From Polaromonas sp. AER18D-145 (lineage in GTDB: Bacteria > Pseudomonadota > Gammaproteobacteria > Burkholderiales > Burkholderiaceae_C): a stretch of 64,000 bases of DNA. The position numbers and the translations under genes are program-made. The stretch covers positions 1-64,000 of the forward strand of contig NZ_NBZV01000004.1 of the NCBI RefSeq assembly GCF_002379095.1, written 5' to 3'. Positions 41,584 through 49,216 of the stretch are shown here, piece by piece (the first letter of the stretch is position 1; every line of letters begins with the position of its first letter). Under the pieces are notes generated by a model. That model worked only from the letters and a program-made list of their open reading frames with translations, was not told where the DNA came from and did no database searches.

Positions 41584-42678
41584 TCAGTGGCTGAAAACAG
41601 GAATGCGCGCATTGGGCAGCGGCCGGAATCCGATGCAAGGCCAGAAATAGTGATCAAATTGGCCTGCAGCCCTCATCCAATCTGCGCAGGCAGCTACCAT
41701 TTCAATAGCAATCGCAGCGCCCGGGCAGGCATGGGGTCCGGCGCCGAAGCCCATGCTCCGGCCACCTTCGCGGTGTACATCAAAACGGTCGGGCTGCGTG
41801 TTGAAGGTTTCATCGCGGTTGGCGCTGGCCAGCACCAGCAGGACGGCCTGGCCCGCTTCAATCGGCTGGCCCAGCAGCGTCAGGGGTTCGGCCGCGAAAC
41901 GCCGGGTGTTCTGGATGGGGGATGCCCAGCGCTCGACCTCGCGCACCAGGGCGCGCATGGCTTCCCGTGATGCGTCGGCGGCAGACGCCTGCCGCGGGTC
42001 CTGCGCGAGCTGCAGCGCGACATGGCCGAGCAGGCCACTGCCCGCATCGAGGGCCTGCTGCATGAAGGCGATGCGGTTGGCAGCCTGCACCGCAGACAGG
42101 CCCCGCGCCTGGCCCTGGTCCATGAGGGCCGCAGCCGCCGCGTCGGCCAGCGCCACGGCCTGCGCATCGGCGCCGGGCGCGATTCCTTCAGTGAACTGCG
42201 CGGCCCAGCGGCAGGTGGCCTCGCGTTCGCCGGCAGGCACACCAAGCAGCCGTGCCATGGTCTGCACCGGCAACGCGGCGATGAACGCGTTGACGGGCAG
42301 GCGCGGCCGCAGGTCGCGCGCCGCGTCTTCGGCGGCGCGCGCCACGTCGGCCAGTGTCCAGCCCCGCGCGGTGCGCTCCACGTCGGGTTTGTGGACGGCA
42401 TGGAAGGGGCCGTCCGTCATGCGCACCAGTTGCGCGAAGACCTCGCCGGCGACCCGGCCCTGCAGCGCCTGCGGCACCGGCTCGGCCGGCGGACGCACAC
42501 GCAGCGCCGGATGGCCCAGCGCCGCGCTGACGGCGGCGTGGCTGCTGGCTACCCAGAGACCGAGATGCGCGTCGAAAAACAGTGGTCGCTCCTCGCGCAG
42601 GCGGCGGTAGAAGGGAAAGGGGTCGGGGTGGGTCACCGCCTCCACGGCGTCGCGGGGAACATCATGGGGAAAAGGCAT
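41584..42678 (-). CDS. Small cytochrome P450
   Basis: A 364-residue protein, short for a bacterial P450 (about 400). The heme-binding loop is GFGAGPHACPGAAIAIE with the axial Cys, and the K-helix ExxR is seen as EVERW. The I-helix region reads LDAGSGLLGHVALQL, lacking the usual A-G-x-x-T acid/alcohol pair. The helix after the heme Cys is encoded by a copy of the 60-bp repeat (41651-41712). The start at 42678 (MPFPHDVPR) is chosen because the upstream frame is arginine-rich. It is divergent from an ArsR-type regulator 63 bp away. Confidence 0.88.
   Translation of the reverse strand: MPFPHDVPRDAVEAVTHPDPFPFYRRLREERPLFFDAHLGLWVASSHAAVSAALGHPALRVRPPAEPVPQALQGRVAGEVFAQLVRMTDGPFHAVHKPDVERTARGWTLADVARAAEDAARDLRPRLPVNAFIAALPVQTMARLLGVPAGEREATCRWAAQFTEGIAPGADAQAVALADAAAAALMDQGQARGLSAVQAANRIAFMQQALDAGSGLLGHVALQLAQDPRQASAADASREAMRALVREVERWASPIQNTRRFAAEPLTLLGQPIEAGQAVLLVLASANRDETFNTQPDRFDVHREGGRSMGFGAGPHACPGAAIAIEMVAACADWMRAAGQFDHYFWPCIGFRPLPNARIPVFSH
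41651..41712 (-). repeat. 60-bp dispersed repeat inside the P450 gene
   Basis: On the minus strand the blocks are ATTGCTATTGAAATGGTAGC, TGCCTGCGC, a spacer, GAGGGCTGCAGGCC and AATTTGATCAC, in family order. It is read in frame as IAIEMVAACADWMRAAGQFD immediately after the heme-cysteine loop. Confidence 0.75.
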
Positions 42679-42741
42679 GGCCCCAGTGTCCCCAGCGGCG
42701 CCTTTCTTGTCCAGCGCCAACAGTTTGGCTAAGATCGAAGC

Positions 42742-43434
42742 ATGTCCGTGGAACCCGACATCACCCGCATCGCCGCCACCATCGGCGACGCCAGCCGCAT
42801 CCGCATGCTGGTGCGGCTGATGGAAGGCCGCGCACTGACGGCCAAGGAACTCGCGCTGGGCGCGGGCATTGCGCCGGGCACGGCCACCACCCACCTGCAG
42901 CGCCTGCTCGACGACGGTCTGCTGGCCGCCACCGCGCAGGGCCGCCACAAGTATTTCCGCTTTGCCTCCGCGGAGGTGGCGGAGCTGGTCGAGTCGCTGA
43001 TGCGCGTGGCGCCTAAACGCAAAAACCGGCCAACTCCGGCGGTGGAGGAGCCGATACGCCATGCCCGCTTCTGCTACGACCACCTCGCCGGCAGCCTGGG
43101 CACCGGCTTGCTGGCCATGCTGCTGCGCAGGCGCTGGCTGGCGGGGGACACCAATGATGCCCGGCAGTTGCTGGTCACGGCAGTGGGCGAAAAAGCCCTG
43201 CAGGCCCTGGGCCTGGACCTGACCGAACTGCGCAGCAGGCGCCGGCAGTTCGCCTGCACCTGCCTGGACTGGTCGGAACGCCGGGACCACCTGGGCGGCG
43301 CGCTCGGCGCGGCGCTGGCAAGCCATTTCACGCAGCAGGGCTGGATCACGCGCAAAAAACACTCGCGCGTGGTGCAGGTCACGACCGAAGGCGCCGCACG
43401 CTTCAGCCGCCTCGGCCTCAAGCTGTCCGGCTGA
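42742..43434 (+). CDS. ArsR-type winged-helix transcriptional regulator
   Basis: A 230-residue protein. The N-terminal ArsR-like helix-turn-helix (about 8-85) includes ATIGDASRIRMLVRLMEGRA, LTAKELALGAGIAPGTATTH and LQRLLDDGLL. A C-terminal domain of about 130 residues, twice the size of ArsR repressors, contains CTCLDWSERRDHLGGALG. The ELCVC metal site is absent. It is divergent from the P450 gene and probably controls it. Proteins with this build are often annotated as ArsR/DUF-type sensors of unknown ligand. Confidence 0.88.
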   Translation: MSVEPDITRIAATIGDASRIRMLVRLMEGRALTAKELALGAGIAPGTATTHLQRLLDDGLLAATAQGRHKYFRFASAEVAELVESLMRVAPKRKNRPTPAVEEPIRHARFCYDHLAGSLGTGLLAMLLRRRWLAGDTNDARQLLVTAVGEKALQALGLDLTELRSRRRQFACTCLDWSERRDHLGGALGAALASHFTQQGWITRKKHSRVVQVTTEGAARFSRLGLKLSG

Positions 43435-43451
43435 ACAAAACGTCCGGTCGC

Positions 43452-43991
43452 TCAGGCCTGCAGCGGCACCGGCATCACGACGATGCCGTCCTCATCGGCA
43501 TACAGCCAGTCGCCGGGGTACACCCACACGCCCTGGATCTGCACCGCCACGCCGCGCTGGCCCTCGTTGCGTTTTTCCGTGGGCAGCGGCATGGCGGCGA
43601 GTGCGCGTATGCCGACCTGGCACTGCGCGAGCTCGGCAACATCGCGCACGCAGCCGTCGATCACCACGCCGGCCCAGCCGTTGTTGGCAGCCGCTGCACC
43701 GAGATTGCCGCCCAGCAGGGCGCGGCGCAGCGAGGCGCCACCGTCAACCACCAGCACAGCGGGCACGCGACCCGCGGGTGTTTCCATCAGGCCGCTGCCA
43801 TCGACAGCGGCCTTGACCAGCGAATTGTCTTCAAAACACTTGAGGGTGACGACCGGCCCGCAGAAGCGGGAGACACCGCCGAAAGGCCGGAACACAGGGG
43901 GCAGGACGCGAAATCGCCCCGAGCTGTCGTTTTTATGAGCGTCACACAAATCGCAGGTGGCAAAGCGCGCAGTGGTGGAGGGGCTGGTCAT
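43452..43991 (-). CDS. RraA-family protein (RNase E inhibitor-like / HMG aldolase-like)
   Basis: A 179-residue protein matching RraA along its length: ATCDLCDAHKND, VVTLKCFEDNSLVKAAV, VLVVDGGASLRRALLGGNLG and GVVIDGCVRDVAEL (the G-x-x-R-D metal site). The family includes the RNase E regulator RraA and 4-hydroxy-4-methyl-2-oxoglutarate aldolase, and sequence inspection cannot separate them. A good AAAGGA site precedes the ATG at 43991, and the longer upstream frame is rejected. It stands alone, convergent with the ArsR-type gene. Confidence 0.88.
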   Translation of the reverse strand: MTSPSTTARFATCDLCDAHKNDSSGRFRVLPPVFRPFGGVSRFCGPVVTLKCFEDNSLVKAAVDGSGLMETPAGRVPAVLVVDGGASLRRALLGGNLGAAAANNGWAGVVIDGCVRDVAELAQCQVGIRALAAMPLPTEKRNEGQRGVAVQIQGVWVYPGDWLYADEDGIVVMPVPLQA

Positions 43992-44392
43992 GGGCGGTGT
44001 CCTTTCAGGGTGCGAGTGCCGGCGAGATGCGGAAGAAAAACTGCCGCAAGCATACCGTGCAGCCGGGGACGTTGTGGCACAAATGCTGTGTGCTGGCGCG
44101 GTGTTAAGCCGGCTTCCTCCGGTGCTGGGTGAGCACGTGCCGCTGTCTGCGGCGCAGCCTTTGCCGCCTGCTTTGCCGCCTGTGAGATCCGCCGCAGCGC
44201 GACCTTGCGCGCTCGCTGCGTCGCTCCGGGTGCAGTGTTTTCGATCCTGTCGAAGTAAATCTGCAACATCCAGACCCAAAAAAATTGCGTTTTCCCTATG
44301 AAACCGCTGTTTTCTCCAGTAGCATCCCCCTTGCCAGTGAAGAGTAGTTATCTGCATTGGTGATTTATCAACTTCTAGAAGGAAAATCAATC
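43992..44392. other. 401-bp intergenic region, promoters of two divergent genes
   Basis: It carries the ribosome-binding sites of the RraA-like gene (AAAGGA, minus strand) and of the histone-like gene (AAGGAAAATC just before 44393). The middle is AT-richer toward the histone-like gene. I see no convincing -35/-10 pair, repeat or coding frame. Confidence 0.4.
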
Positions 44393-44848
44393 ATGGCAAC
44401 TGCAAAAAAAGCACCGGCAAAAAAAGCAGCCGCAAAAAAAGCTGCACCGGCAAAGAAAGTAGCTGCGAAGAAAGCAGCTCCGGCCAAGAAAGTCGCTGCC
44501 AAAAAAGCGGCCCCGGCCAAAAAAGTAGTGGCGAAGAAAGCTCCTGCAAAAAAAGTAGTGGCGAAAAAAGCACCTGCGAAAAAAGCGCCCGCCAAAAAGC
44601 GTACGCCCAACGCAGCGTTCATGAAGCCACTGACACTGAGCCCCGCCTTGTCGGCCGTGGTTGGCGCTGCTGCGCTGCCCCGCACCGAGATCGTGCGCAA
44701 GCTCTGGGTCTACATCAAGGCCAAGGGTCTGCAGGACAAGATCAACAAGCGCATGGTCAACGCCGACGAAAAATTGCGTGCCGTTTTCGGCAAGGCGCAA
44801 GTGTCGATGTTCGAGATGGCTGGCCTGATCGGCAAGCACGTCAAGTAA
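44393..44848 (+). CDS. Histone H1-like lysine/alanine-rich protein with C-terminal SWIB domain
   Basis: A 151-residue protein. Residues 2-72 are tandem K/A/P repeats of the type APAKKVAAKKA, like the tails of histone H1, AlgP and PhaF. Residues about 78-150 form a SWIB/MDM2-type domain (LSPALSAVVGAAALPRTEIV; RKLWVYIKAKGLQDK; VFGKAQVSMFEMAGLIGKHV). It is probably a nucleoid-associated protein. The ATG at 44393 follows an AAGGA site. The repeat tract is A-rich DNA prone to length variation. A strong terminator follows. Confidence 0.92.
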   Translation: MATAKKAPAKKAAAKKAAPAKKVAAKKAAPAKKVAAKKAAPAKKVVAKKAPAKKVVAKKAPAKKAPAKKRTPNAAFMKPLTLSPALSAVVGAAALPRTEIVRKLWVYIKAKGLQDKINKRMVNADEKLRAVFGKAQVSMFEMAGLIGKHVK

Positions 44849-44898
44849 CTCGACGCGAAGGGCTTGCCCCGCGTTCGCGCGGGACAGGACCCCGTAGA

Positions 44899-44925
44899 AA
44901 GGGCCACGCAAGTGGCCCTTTTTTT
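44899..44925 (+). terminator. Rho-independent terminator of the SWIB histone-like gene
   Basis: A perfect 9-bp stem, AAGGGCCAC and GTGGCCCTT, around a GCAA loop, followed by seven T residues. It is 50 bp after the stop codon and is the clearest intrinsic terminator in the window. Confidence 0.93.
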
Positions 44926-44938
44926 ATGCTTTTTTTCA

Positions 44939-44998
44939 GATCAAAATCGGTCCAAACCCTTATGAAAACTGTGCAGCCCGCTACGCTTTTTGTAGCGC
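44939..44998 (-). repeat. 60-bp dispersed repeat at the 3' end of the ThDP-enzyme gene
   Basis: On the minus strand the blocks are GCGCTACAAAAAGCGTAGC, GGGCTGCAC, a spacer, TAAGGGTTTGGACC and GATTTTGATC. The stop codon TAG (44983-44981) of the ThDP enzyme lies within the head hairpin, so the repeat supplies the last residues ALQKA and the stop. Confidence 0.72.
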
Positions 44999-46684
44999 CG
45001 CGCTGGTGATGCCGCTCAACGTGCCGCGCGTGCTGATGACTTCCGGGTCCAGCATGATCTCGATCAGCGCCCCTTGCCTGCCCTCCAGCGCCTGGCGCAG
45101 CGCGGCTTCGAACTCGTCGGTGCGGGTGATGCGTGTGGCGCTGTAGCCGTAGGCGCGCGCCAGTGCGCAGAAGTCGGGGTTCTGCAGATGCGAGCCGCTC
45201 ACATGGCGCGGGTACTCGCGCTCCTGGTGCATGCGGATGGTGCCGTACATGCCGTTGTTGAGCAGCACGATGATGCTTTTGGCACCATGCTGCACCGCTG
45301 TCGCCAGCTCCTGGCCGTTCATCAGGAAGTCGCCGTCGCCGGCAATCGTGAAGGCGGTGCGGCCCGACACGATGTTGGCCGCGATGCCGGCCGGCACGCC
45401 GTAACCCATGGCGCCCACGGTCGGTGCGAGCTGCGTTTTCAGGCCCTTGACCAGCCCGTGGTGCGGGAAGAAGCGGTGCACCCAGCTCGCAAAGTTGCCG
45501 GCGCCGTTGGTCAGCACGGCGTCTTCCGGCAGCAGTTTTTTCAGCGTGGCGACGATGGCCGGCATGTCGATGCTGCCGGGCAGCACCACGCCGCCGTTGG
45601 CCGGATCGATGTTGGCGAGGTAATCCGCGTTGGCGGACTCGGCCCAGGCCTGCCAGGGCACGGAAACGGGCGCGGTCAGCACTTCCAGCGAGCGTGCCGC
45701 GGCATTCATGGTGGCGTTGATCGCCAGGTCGGCCTGGAAGACGCGGTTGAGTTCTTCGGCGCTGGCATGGATGTGCACCAGCTTCTGCTTCGGCCGCGGC
45801 GCCTCGATCAGCGTGTAGCCGCCGGTGGTCATTTCGCCCAGGCGCGGGCCGATGGCCAGGATCAGGTCGGCCTGTTGGATGCGCGCGGCGAGCTTGGGGT
45901 TCAGGCCGATGCCGACATCGCCGGCATACAGCGGGTGGTGATTGTCGAAGGTGTCCTGGAAGCGGAAGGCATTGCCGACCGGCAGCGACCAGTTTTCGGC
46001 AAAACGCTGCAGGGCCTGCGCCGCCTGCGGCGTCCAGCCGCCGCCACCGGCAATCACCAGCGGCCGCTGCGACTGCAGCAACAGTTCGCGCAGCTTGCGC
46101 AGCGAGCCGGGGTCGCTCCAGGCCTCCACCGCCTCGACGCGCGGCAGCGGCTGGGCGTCCACCATCTGGGTCAGCATGTCTTCGGGCAACACCAGCACCA
46201 CCGGGCCGGGCCGCCCGTTCATCGCGGTCGCAAACGCGCGCGCCACGTACTCGGGAATGCGCCGCGCATCGTCGATGCGCTCCACACGCTTGGCCATGCC
46301 TTTGGTGGACGGTCCGAAGAAGCTGCTGTAGTCGAGTTCCTGGAAAGCTTCGCGGTCGCGCGTGTCGCTGGCCACGTCGCCGACAAACAGGATCATCGGC
46401 GTGGAATCCTGGAAGGCGGTGTGCACACCGATGGAGGCGTTGGTGGCGCCGGGACCGCGCGTCACGAAGCAGATGCCGGGCCGGCCAGTCAGCTTGCCGT
46501 GGGCTTCGGCCATGAAGGCGGCACCGCCTTCCTGCCGGTTGGTGATGAAGCTGATCTGGTCACGACAGGCATGAAAGCCGTCGAGCACCGCGAGGTAACT
46601 TTCACCCGGCACGCCGAAAGCGTGGGTGACGCCCTGGGCCACAAGGCATTGAACAAGAAGATGGCCGGCGAGTTGTTGTGTCAT
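44981..46684 (-). CDS. Thiamine-diphosphate-dependent enzyme, acetolactate-synthase-like
   Basis: A 567-residue protein with three ThDP-fold domains: the N-terminal PYR domain with GVTHAFGVPGESYLAVLDGF (catalytic Glu), a central domain with RPLVIAGGGGWTPQAAQALQ, and a C-terminal PP domain with GDGDFLMNGQELATAVQHGA ... LLNN for ThDP-Mg binding. It is of AHAS/benzoylformate-decarboxylase type. It is not next to a small subunit gene (ilvH), so it is not obviously the biosynthetic enzyme. It may be a decarboxylase or carboligase with an unknown 2-oxo acid. A repeat provides its stop codon. Confidence 0.9.
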   Translation of the reverse strand: MTQQLAGHLLVQCLVAQGVTHAFGVPGESYLAVLDGFHACRDQISFITNRQEGGAAFMAEAHGKLTGRPGICFVTRGPGATNASIGVHTAFQDSTPMILFVGDVASDTRDREAFQELDYSSFFGPSTKGMAKRVERIDDARRIPEYVARAFATAMNGRPGPVVLVLPEDMLTQMVDAQPLPRVEAVEAWSDPGSLRKLRELLLQSQRPLVIAGGGGWTPQAAQALQRFAENWSLPVGNAFRFQDTFDNHHPLYAGDVGIGLNPKLAARIQQADLILAIGPRLGEMTTGGYTLIEAPRPKQKLVHIHASAEELNRVFQADLAINATMNAAARSLEVLTAPVSVPWQAWAESANADYLANIDPANGGVVLPGSIDMPAIVATLKKLLPEDAVLTNGAGNFASWVHRFFPHHGLVKGLKTQLAPTVGAMGYGVPAGIAANIVSGRTAFTIAGDGDFLMNGQELATAVQHGAKSIIVLLNNGMYGTIRMHQEREYPRHVSGSHLQNPDFCALARAYGYSATRITRTDEFEAALRQALEGRQGALIEIMLDPEVISTRGTLSGITSAALQKA

Positions 46685-46710
46685 ACCCCAATTGTGCCGC
46701 CGGAATGAGA

Positions 46711-46847
46711 GCCCCCACGCTCCCCACTTCGTGTGGTTCGCTGCCCCCCGAGGGGGCGCTGCGCCTGCGGCCCGGCAAAGCCGGTTCCGCGGCCCCTGCT
46801 TGAAAAGGAGGCTCCCCGCTCGCTCACCGCGTGTCGTTCACTGCCCC
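46711..46847 (+). repeat. GC-rich palindromic dispersed repeat (copy B), intergenic
   Basis: Plus strand: GCCCCCACGCTCC, TTCGCTGCCCCCCGAGGGGG, GCTGCGCCTGCGG, CCCGGCAAAGCCGGTTCC and TGCTTGAAA (46711-46805). A second partial unit follows (GCTCGCTCACCGCG, GTTCACTGCCCC; 46817-46847). It matches copy A in cobQ. It lies between the ThDP-enzyme start and the stop of the small acidic protein gene. Confidence 0.8.
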
Positions 46848-46861
46848 ACAGGCGCGCGAAG

Positions 46862-47170
46862 CTACTCCGGTGTCTTGTTGTCGCCGTCGGCACCGCCGGC
46901 TTCGAGCGCCTGCCGGCCCAGCTCTTCCTCACTCAGCGGCGGCGCCTCTTCCAGTGCCCGCAATTCCTCGAGAAACTCCGGCGTGGGTTGCTCGTGCTCG
47001 AGCAGCACTTCTTCCAGCTTCTGCCGGCCGGTCTCCACATGCACGGAGGGTGAATGCAGCTCGGTCGGGGGCACCGGGAATTTTTCGCCCAACTTGAATT
47101 TCAGCGCCTCGGCCTTTTCATCAACCCAGTGTGTGAAGTCACCGTCTTTGGGGGTGTCCGAATTCGTCAT
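46862..47170 (-). CDS. Hypothetical acidic protein
   Basis: A 102-residue soluble, strongly acidic protein with no recognised domain: DFTHWVDEKAEALKFKLGEK, then EEVLLEHEQPTPEFLEELRA, and a Glu-rich C-terminus. The start at 47170 is preceded by GGAG at good spacing. It is divergent from the TetR gene, with the TetR operator-like site 113-136 bp upstream of its ATG. Function unknown. Confidence 0.7.
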   Translation of the reverse strand: MTNSDTPKDGDFTHWVDEKAEALKFKLGEKFPVPPTELHSPSVHVETGRQKLEEVLLEHEQPTPEFLEELRALEEAPPLSEEELGRQALEAGGADGDNKTPE

Positions 47171-47282
47171 GACCATCTCCTTGCATGTCGGCACCGGCGC
47201 GGCTGGCCGGTCCCTGCTTCATTATGGAGGTACGCTTGGCGCAGCGGTGTCAGCCAATCACCCATCACCTGCGAATCTTGAT

Positions 47283-47306
47283 TTAATTCACCAAACAGTT
47301 AAATTA
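47283..47306. promoter_or_regulatory. TetR operator-like site 1 (regulator promoter)
   Basis: The site begins TTAATTCACCA at 47283 and ends GTTAAATTA at 47306, an imperfect dyad 7 bp before the TetR ATG. It shares TTAATTCACCA, a central A, GT and AATTA at the same spacing with site 2 (48017-48040, opposite orientation). Autorepression is inferred. Confidence 0.65.
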
Positions 47307-47312
47307 TCCGCC

Positions 47313-47972
47313 ATGCCAAGCCCCAAAAGCAAAACAGCAAAACCTGCCGAACCCCGCTCGCGCGATGCCGACCGCTCGCAGCAGGCCATCCTGCTGGCCG
47401 CCCGCGACGAGTTCGCCCAGCACGGCCTGGGCGGAGCGCGGGTGGACCGCATTGCCGAGCGCGCCGACATCAACAAACGGCTGATCTACTACTACTTCAA
47501 GAGCAAGGACGAGCTGTTTCTGGCGGTGCTTGAGCACGCCTACGCGCACATCCGCGAGGCGGAAACAAAGCTGCACCTGCGTGACATGCCGCCGGCCCAG
47601 GCGATCCGGCGGCTCACCGAATTCACCTGGGAGTATTACCTCGAACACCCGGAGTTTCTGACCCTTCTCAACAGTGAAAACCTGCACCAGGGCCGGCATC
47701 TGGCGATGTCCAGCCGGGCCCGGGAAACCAACTCGCCGCTGATCGAGACGCTCGCCGAAATCCTGGAACGCGGGCGCGCCGAAGGCCTGTTCCGCGGCGG
47801 CATCGACCCGGTGCAACTCTACGTGTCGATTGCCGGCATGGCGTATTTCTACCTCTCCAACAACCACACGCTGTCGGCGATTTTCGGGCGCGACCTGATG
47901 ACCCCCAAGGCCCGCCATGAGCGCCTCTCGCACATGTGCGAGGTGATCCTAGGGTATGTCCTTAGAAACTGA
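47313..47972 (+). CDS. TetR-family transcriptional regulator
   Basis: A 219-residue protein. The N-terminal TetR helix-turn-helix (about 18-70) includes QQAILLAARDEFAQHGLGGA, RVDRIAERADINKRLIYYYF and KSKDELFLAVLEHAY. A C-terminal ligand domain of the TetR_C type spans about 85-205. The start at 47313 is just after the candidate operator. It precedes, and probably controls, the Bug/Gfo/DUF993 cluster, because the same palindrome recurs before that cluster. Confidence 0.93.
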   Translation: MPSPKSKTAKPAEPRSRDADRSQQAILLAARDEFAQHGLGGARVDRIAERADINKRLIYYYFKSKDELFLAVLEHAYAHIREAETKLHLRDMPPAQAIRRLTEFTWEYYLEHPEFLTLLNSENLHQGRHLAMSSRARETNSPLIETLAEILERGRAEGLFRGGIDPVQLYVSIAGMAYFYLSNNHTLSAIFGRDLMTPKARHERLSHMCEVILGYVLRN

Positions 47973-48016
47973 AGCGACACCGCATTGACGCACGGTCGGC
48001 ATTGTTTTTACAATTC

Positions 48017-48040
48017 CTAATTCACTTAATGGTGAATTAA
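48017..48040. promoter_or_regulatory. TetR operator-like site 2 (before the Bug gene cluster)
   Basis: It contains TTCACTTAATGGTGAA, a 5-bp dyad around 6 bp, within a 24-bp stretch. In reverse orientation it matches site 1 (TTAATTCACCA ... GT-AATTA). It lies 68 bp before the Bug receptor ATG at 48108. Confidence 0.65.
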
Positions 48041-48107
48041 GCGTAAACTCCGGCCTGCTTGTGTTGCCGGACTTCCGTTTCTTCCAAATGCCCTTCAGGA
48101 GACAACC

Positions 48108-49097
48108 ATGACCTTTGCACGCCGCGCCGCCCTGGCTTCGCTCACTTCCCTCACCGTGCTGGCCGCGCTTTCGCCGCTGGCCGCCAGCGCCCAGGGTGCC
48201 TACCCGAACAAGCCGATCCGTGTGATCGTGCCCTTTGCCGCCGGCAGTACGACCGACATCATTGCCCGCGCCATTGCCGACAAGATGGGCCAGAGCATGG
48301 GCCAGACCCTGGTGATCGACAATCGCGGCGGCGCCAGCGGGACGATAGGTCAGGCGGCGGTGGCCCAGGCCGCACCGGACGGCTACACCATCATGGTCCA
48401 TTCGTCCTCGCACACGGTCAGCCCCTCCACCTTCGCCAAGCTGCCCTTTGACACGCTGGGCGACTTCGCCGGCGTGACGCCGATTTCCAGCACCCCCAAC
48501 GTGCTGGTGATGTCGCCATCCAAAAACATCAAGACGCTGCAGGAACTGCTGGCCGCCGCCCGCGCCAAGCCCGGCAGCATGAACTTCGCCTCCGCCGGCC
48601 AGGGCAGCGCGACCCACCTGAACGCCGAAAAATTCAAGCTCGCCGCCAGGATCGAAGCCACCAACATCCCGTTCAAAGGCTCAGGAGAAGCCGTGACCGA
48701 GGTCATGTCCGGCCGGGTGGACTACTACTTCTCGCCGATCGCGCCGGTGATCGGCCAGATCAAGAACGGTCAGCTGGTGGCGCTGGCGGTCGGTTCGCCC
48801 AAACGCGCCAGCGCCCTGCCCCAGGTGCCGACCACCGCCGAAGCCGGTGTGCCCGGTTCCGAGTTCAACTTCTGGATCGGCATGATGGCGCCAAGCAAGA
48901 CACCGCGCGACATCGTCAACCGCCTGCACGACGAGGTCGTCAAGGCGCTGAACACTCCGGAAGTCAAGGAGCGTTTTGCCGCGCTGGGCGCCGAAGCCTG
49001 GACCATGAAGCCCGAGCAGTTTGACACCTACCTCCGCGATGAAATCAAGAGCAACGCCGTGCTGGTCAAGGCCGCCGGACTCTCCCCCGCCCAGTAA
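48108..49097 (+). CDS. Bug-family tripartite tricarboxylate transporter substrate-binding protein
   Basis: A 329-residue receptor. The signal peptide covers residues 1-29 (RRAALASLTSLTVLAALSPL, cleaved after ASAQ). Bug motifs: KPIRVIVPFAAGSTTDIIAR, GGASGTIGQAAVAQAAPDGY and NFASAGQGSATHLNAEKFKL. It binds a small acid or sugar derivative in the periplasm. It is the first gene of the TetR-controlled cluster, so its ligand is probably the substrate of the following dehydrogenase and aldolase-like enzymes. Confidence 0.92.
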   Translation: MTFARRAALASLTSLTVLAALSPLAASAQGAYPNKPIRVIVPFAAGSTTDIIARAIADKMGQSMGQTLVIDNRGGASGTIGQAAVAQAAPDGYTIMVHSSSHTVSPSTFAKLPFDTLGDFAGVTPISSTPNVLVMSPSKNIKTLQELLAAARAKPGSMNFASAGQGSATHLNAEKFKLAARIEATNIPFKGSGEAVTEVMSGRVDYYFSPIAPVIGQIKNGQLVALAVGSPKRASALPQVPTTAEAGVPGSEFNFWIGMMAPSKTPRDIVNRLHDEVVKALNTPEVKERFAALGAEAWTMKPEQFDTYLRDEIKSNAVLVKAAGLSPAQ

Positions 49098-49216
49098 GTC
49101 TTAACTCCTTTTTAACCCCGCGACTGCCACGCCCGGCCCTGCGCCGGGCCCGCCCTGATCCCCCGCCGGACCCAGGGTGCGGCCGCCGCATTTTTACCGC
49201 CATCACAAGGACCCCC

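Noticed and set aside
44393-44600. Tandem repeat array considered as a CRISPR or satellite
   Set aside because: The repeats are codon-level K/A/P repeats in a histone-like tail, without conserved direct repeats and unique spacers.
44368-44700. Hydrophobic antisense frame (repeats of FFAGA type) across the histone-like gene
   Set aside because: It is only the reverse reading of the AAGAAA-rich lysine/alanine repeats. There is no plausible start and the sense protein is convincing.
44981-46684. Naming the ThDP enzyme ilvB/ilvI
   Set aside because: There is no adjacent regulatory subunit or ilvC, and the sequence alone does not separate acetolactate synthase from related decarboxylases and carboligases.
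46692-47312. Long N-terminal extension of the TetR frame
   Set aside because: It runs through a dispersed repeat and antisense to another gene. TetR homology begins only after 47313.
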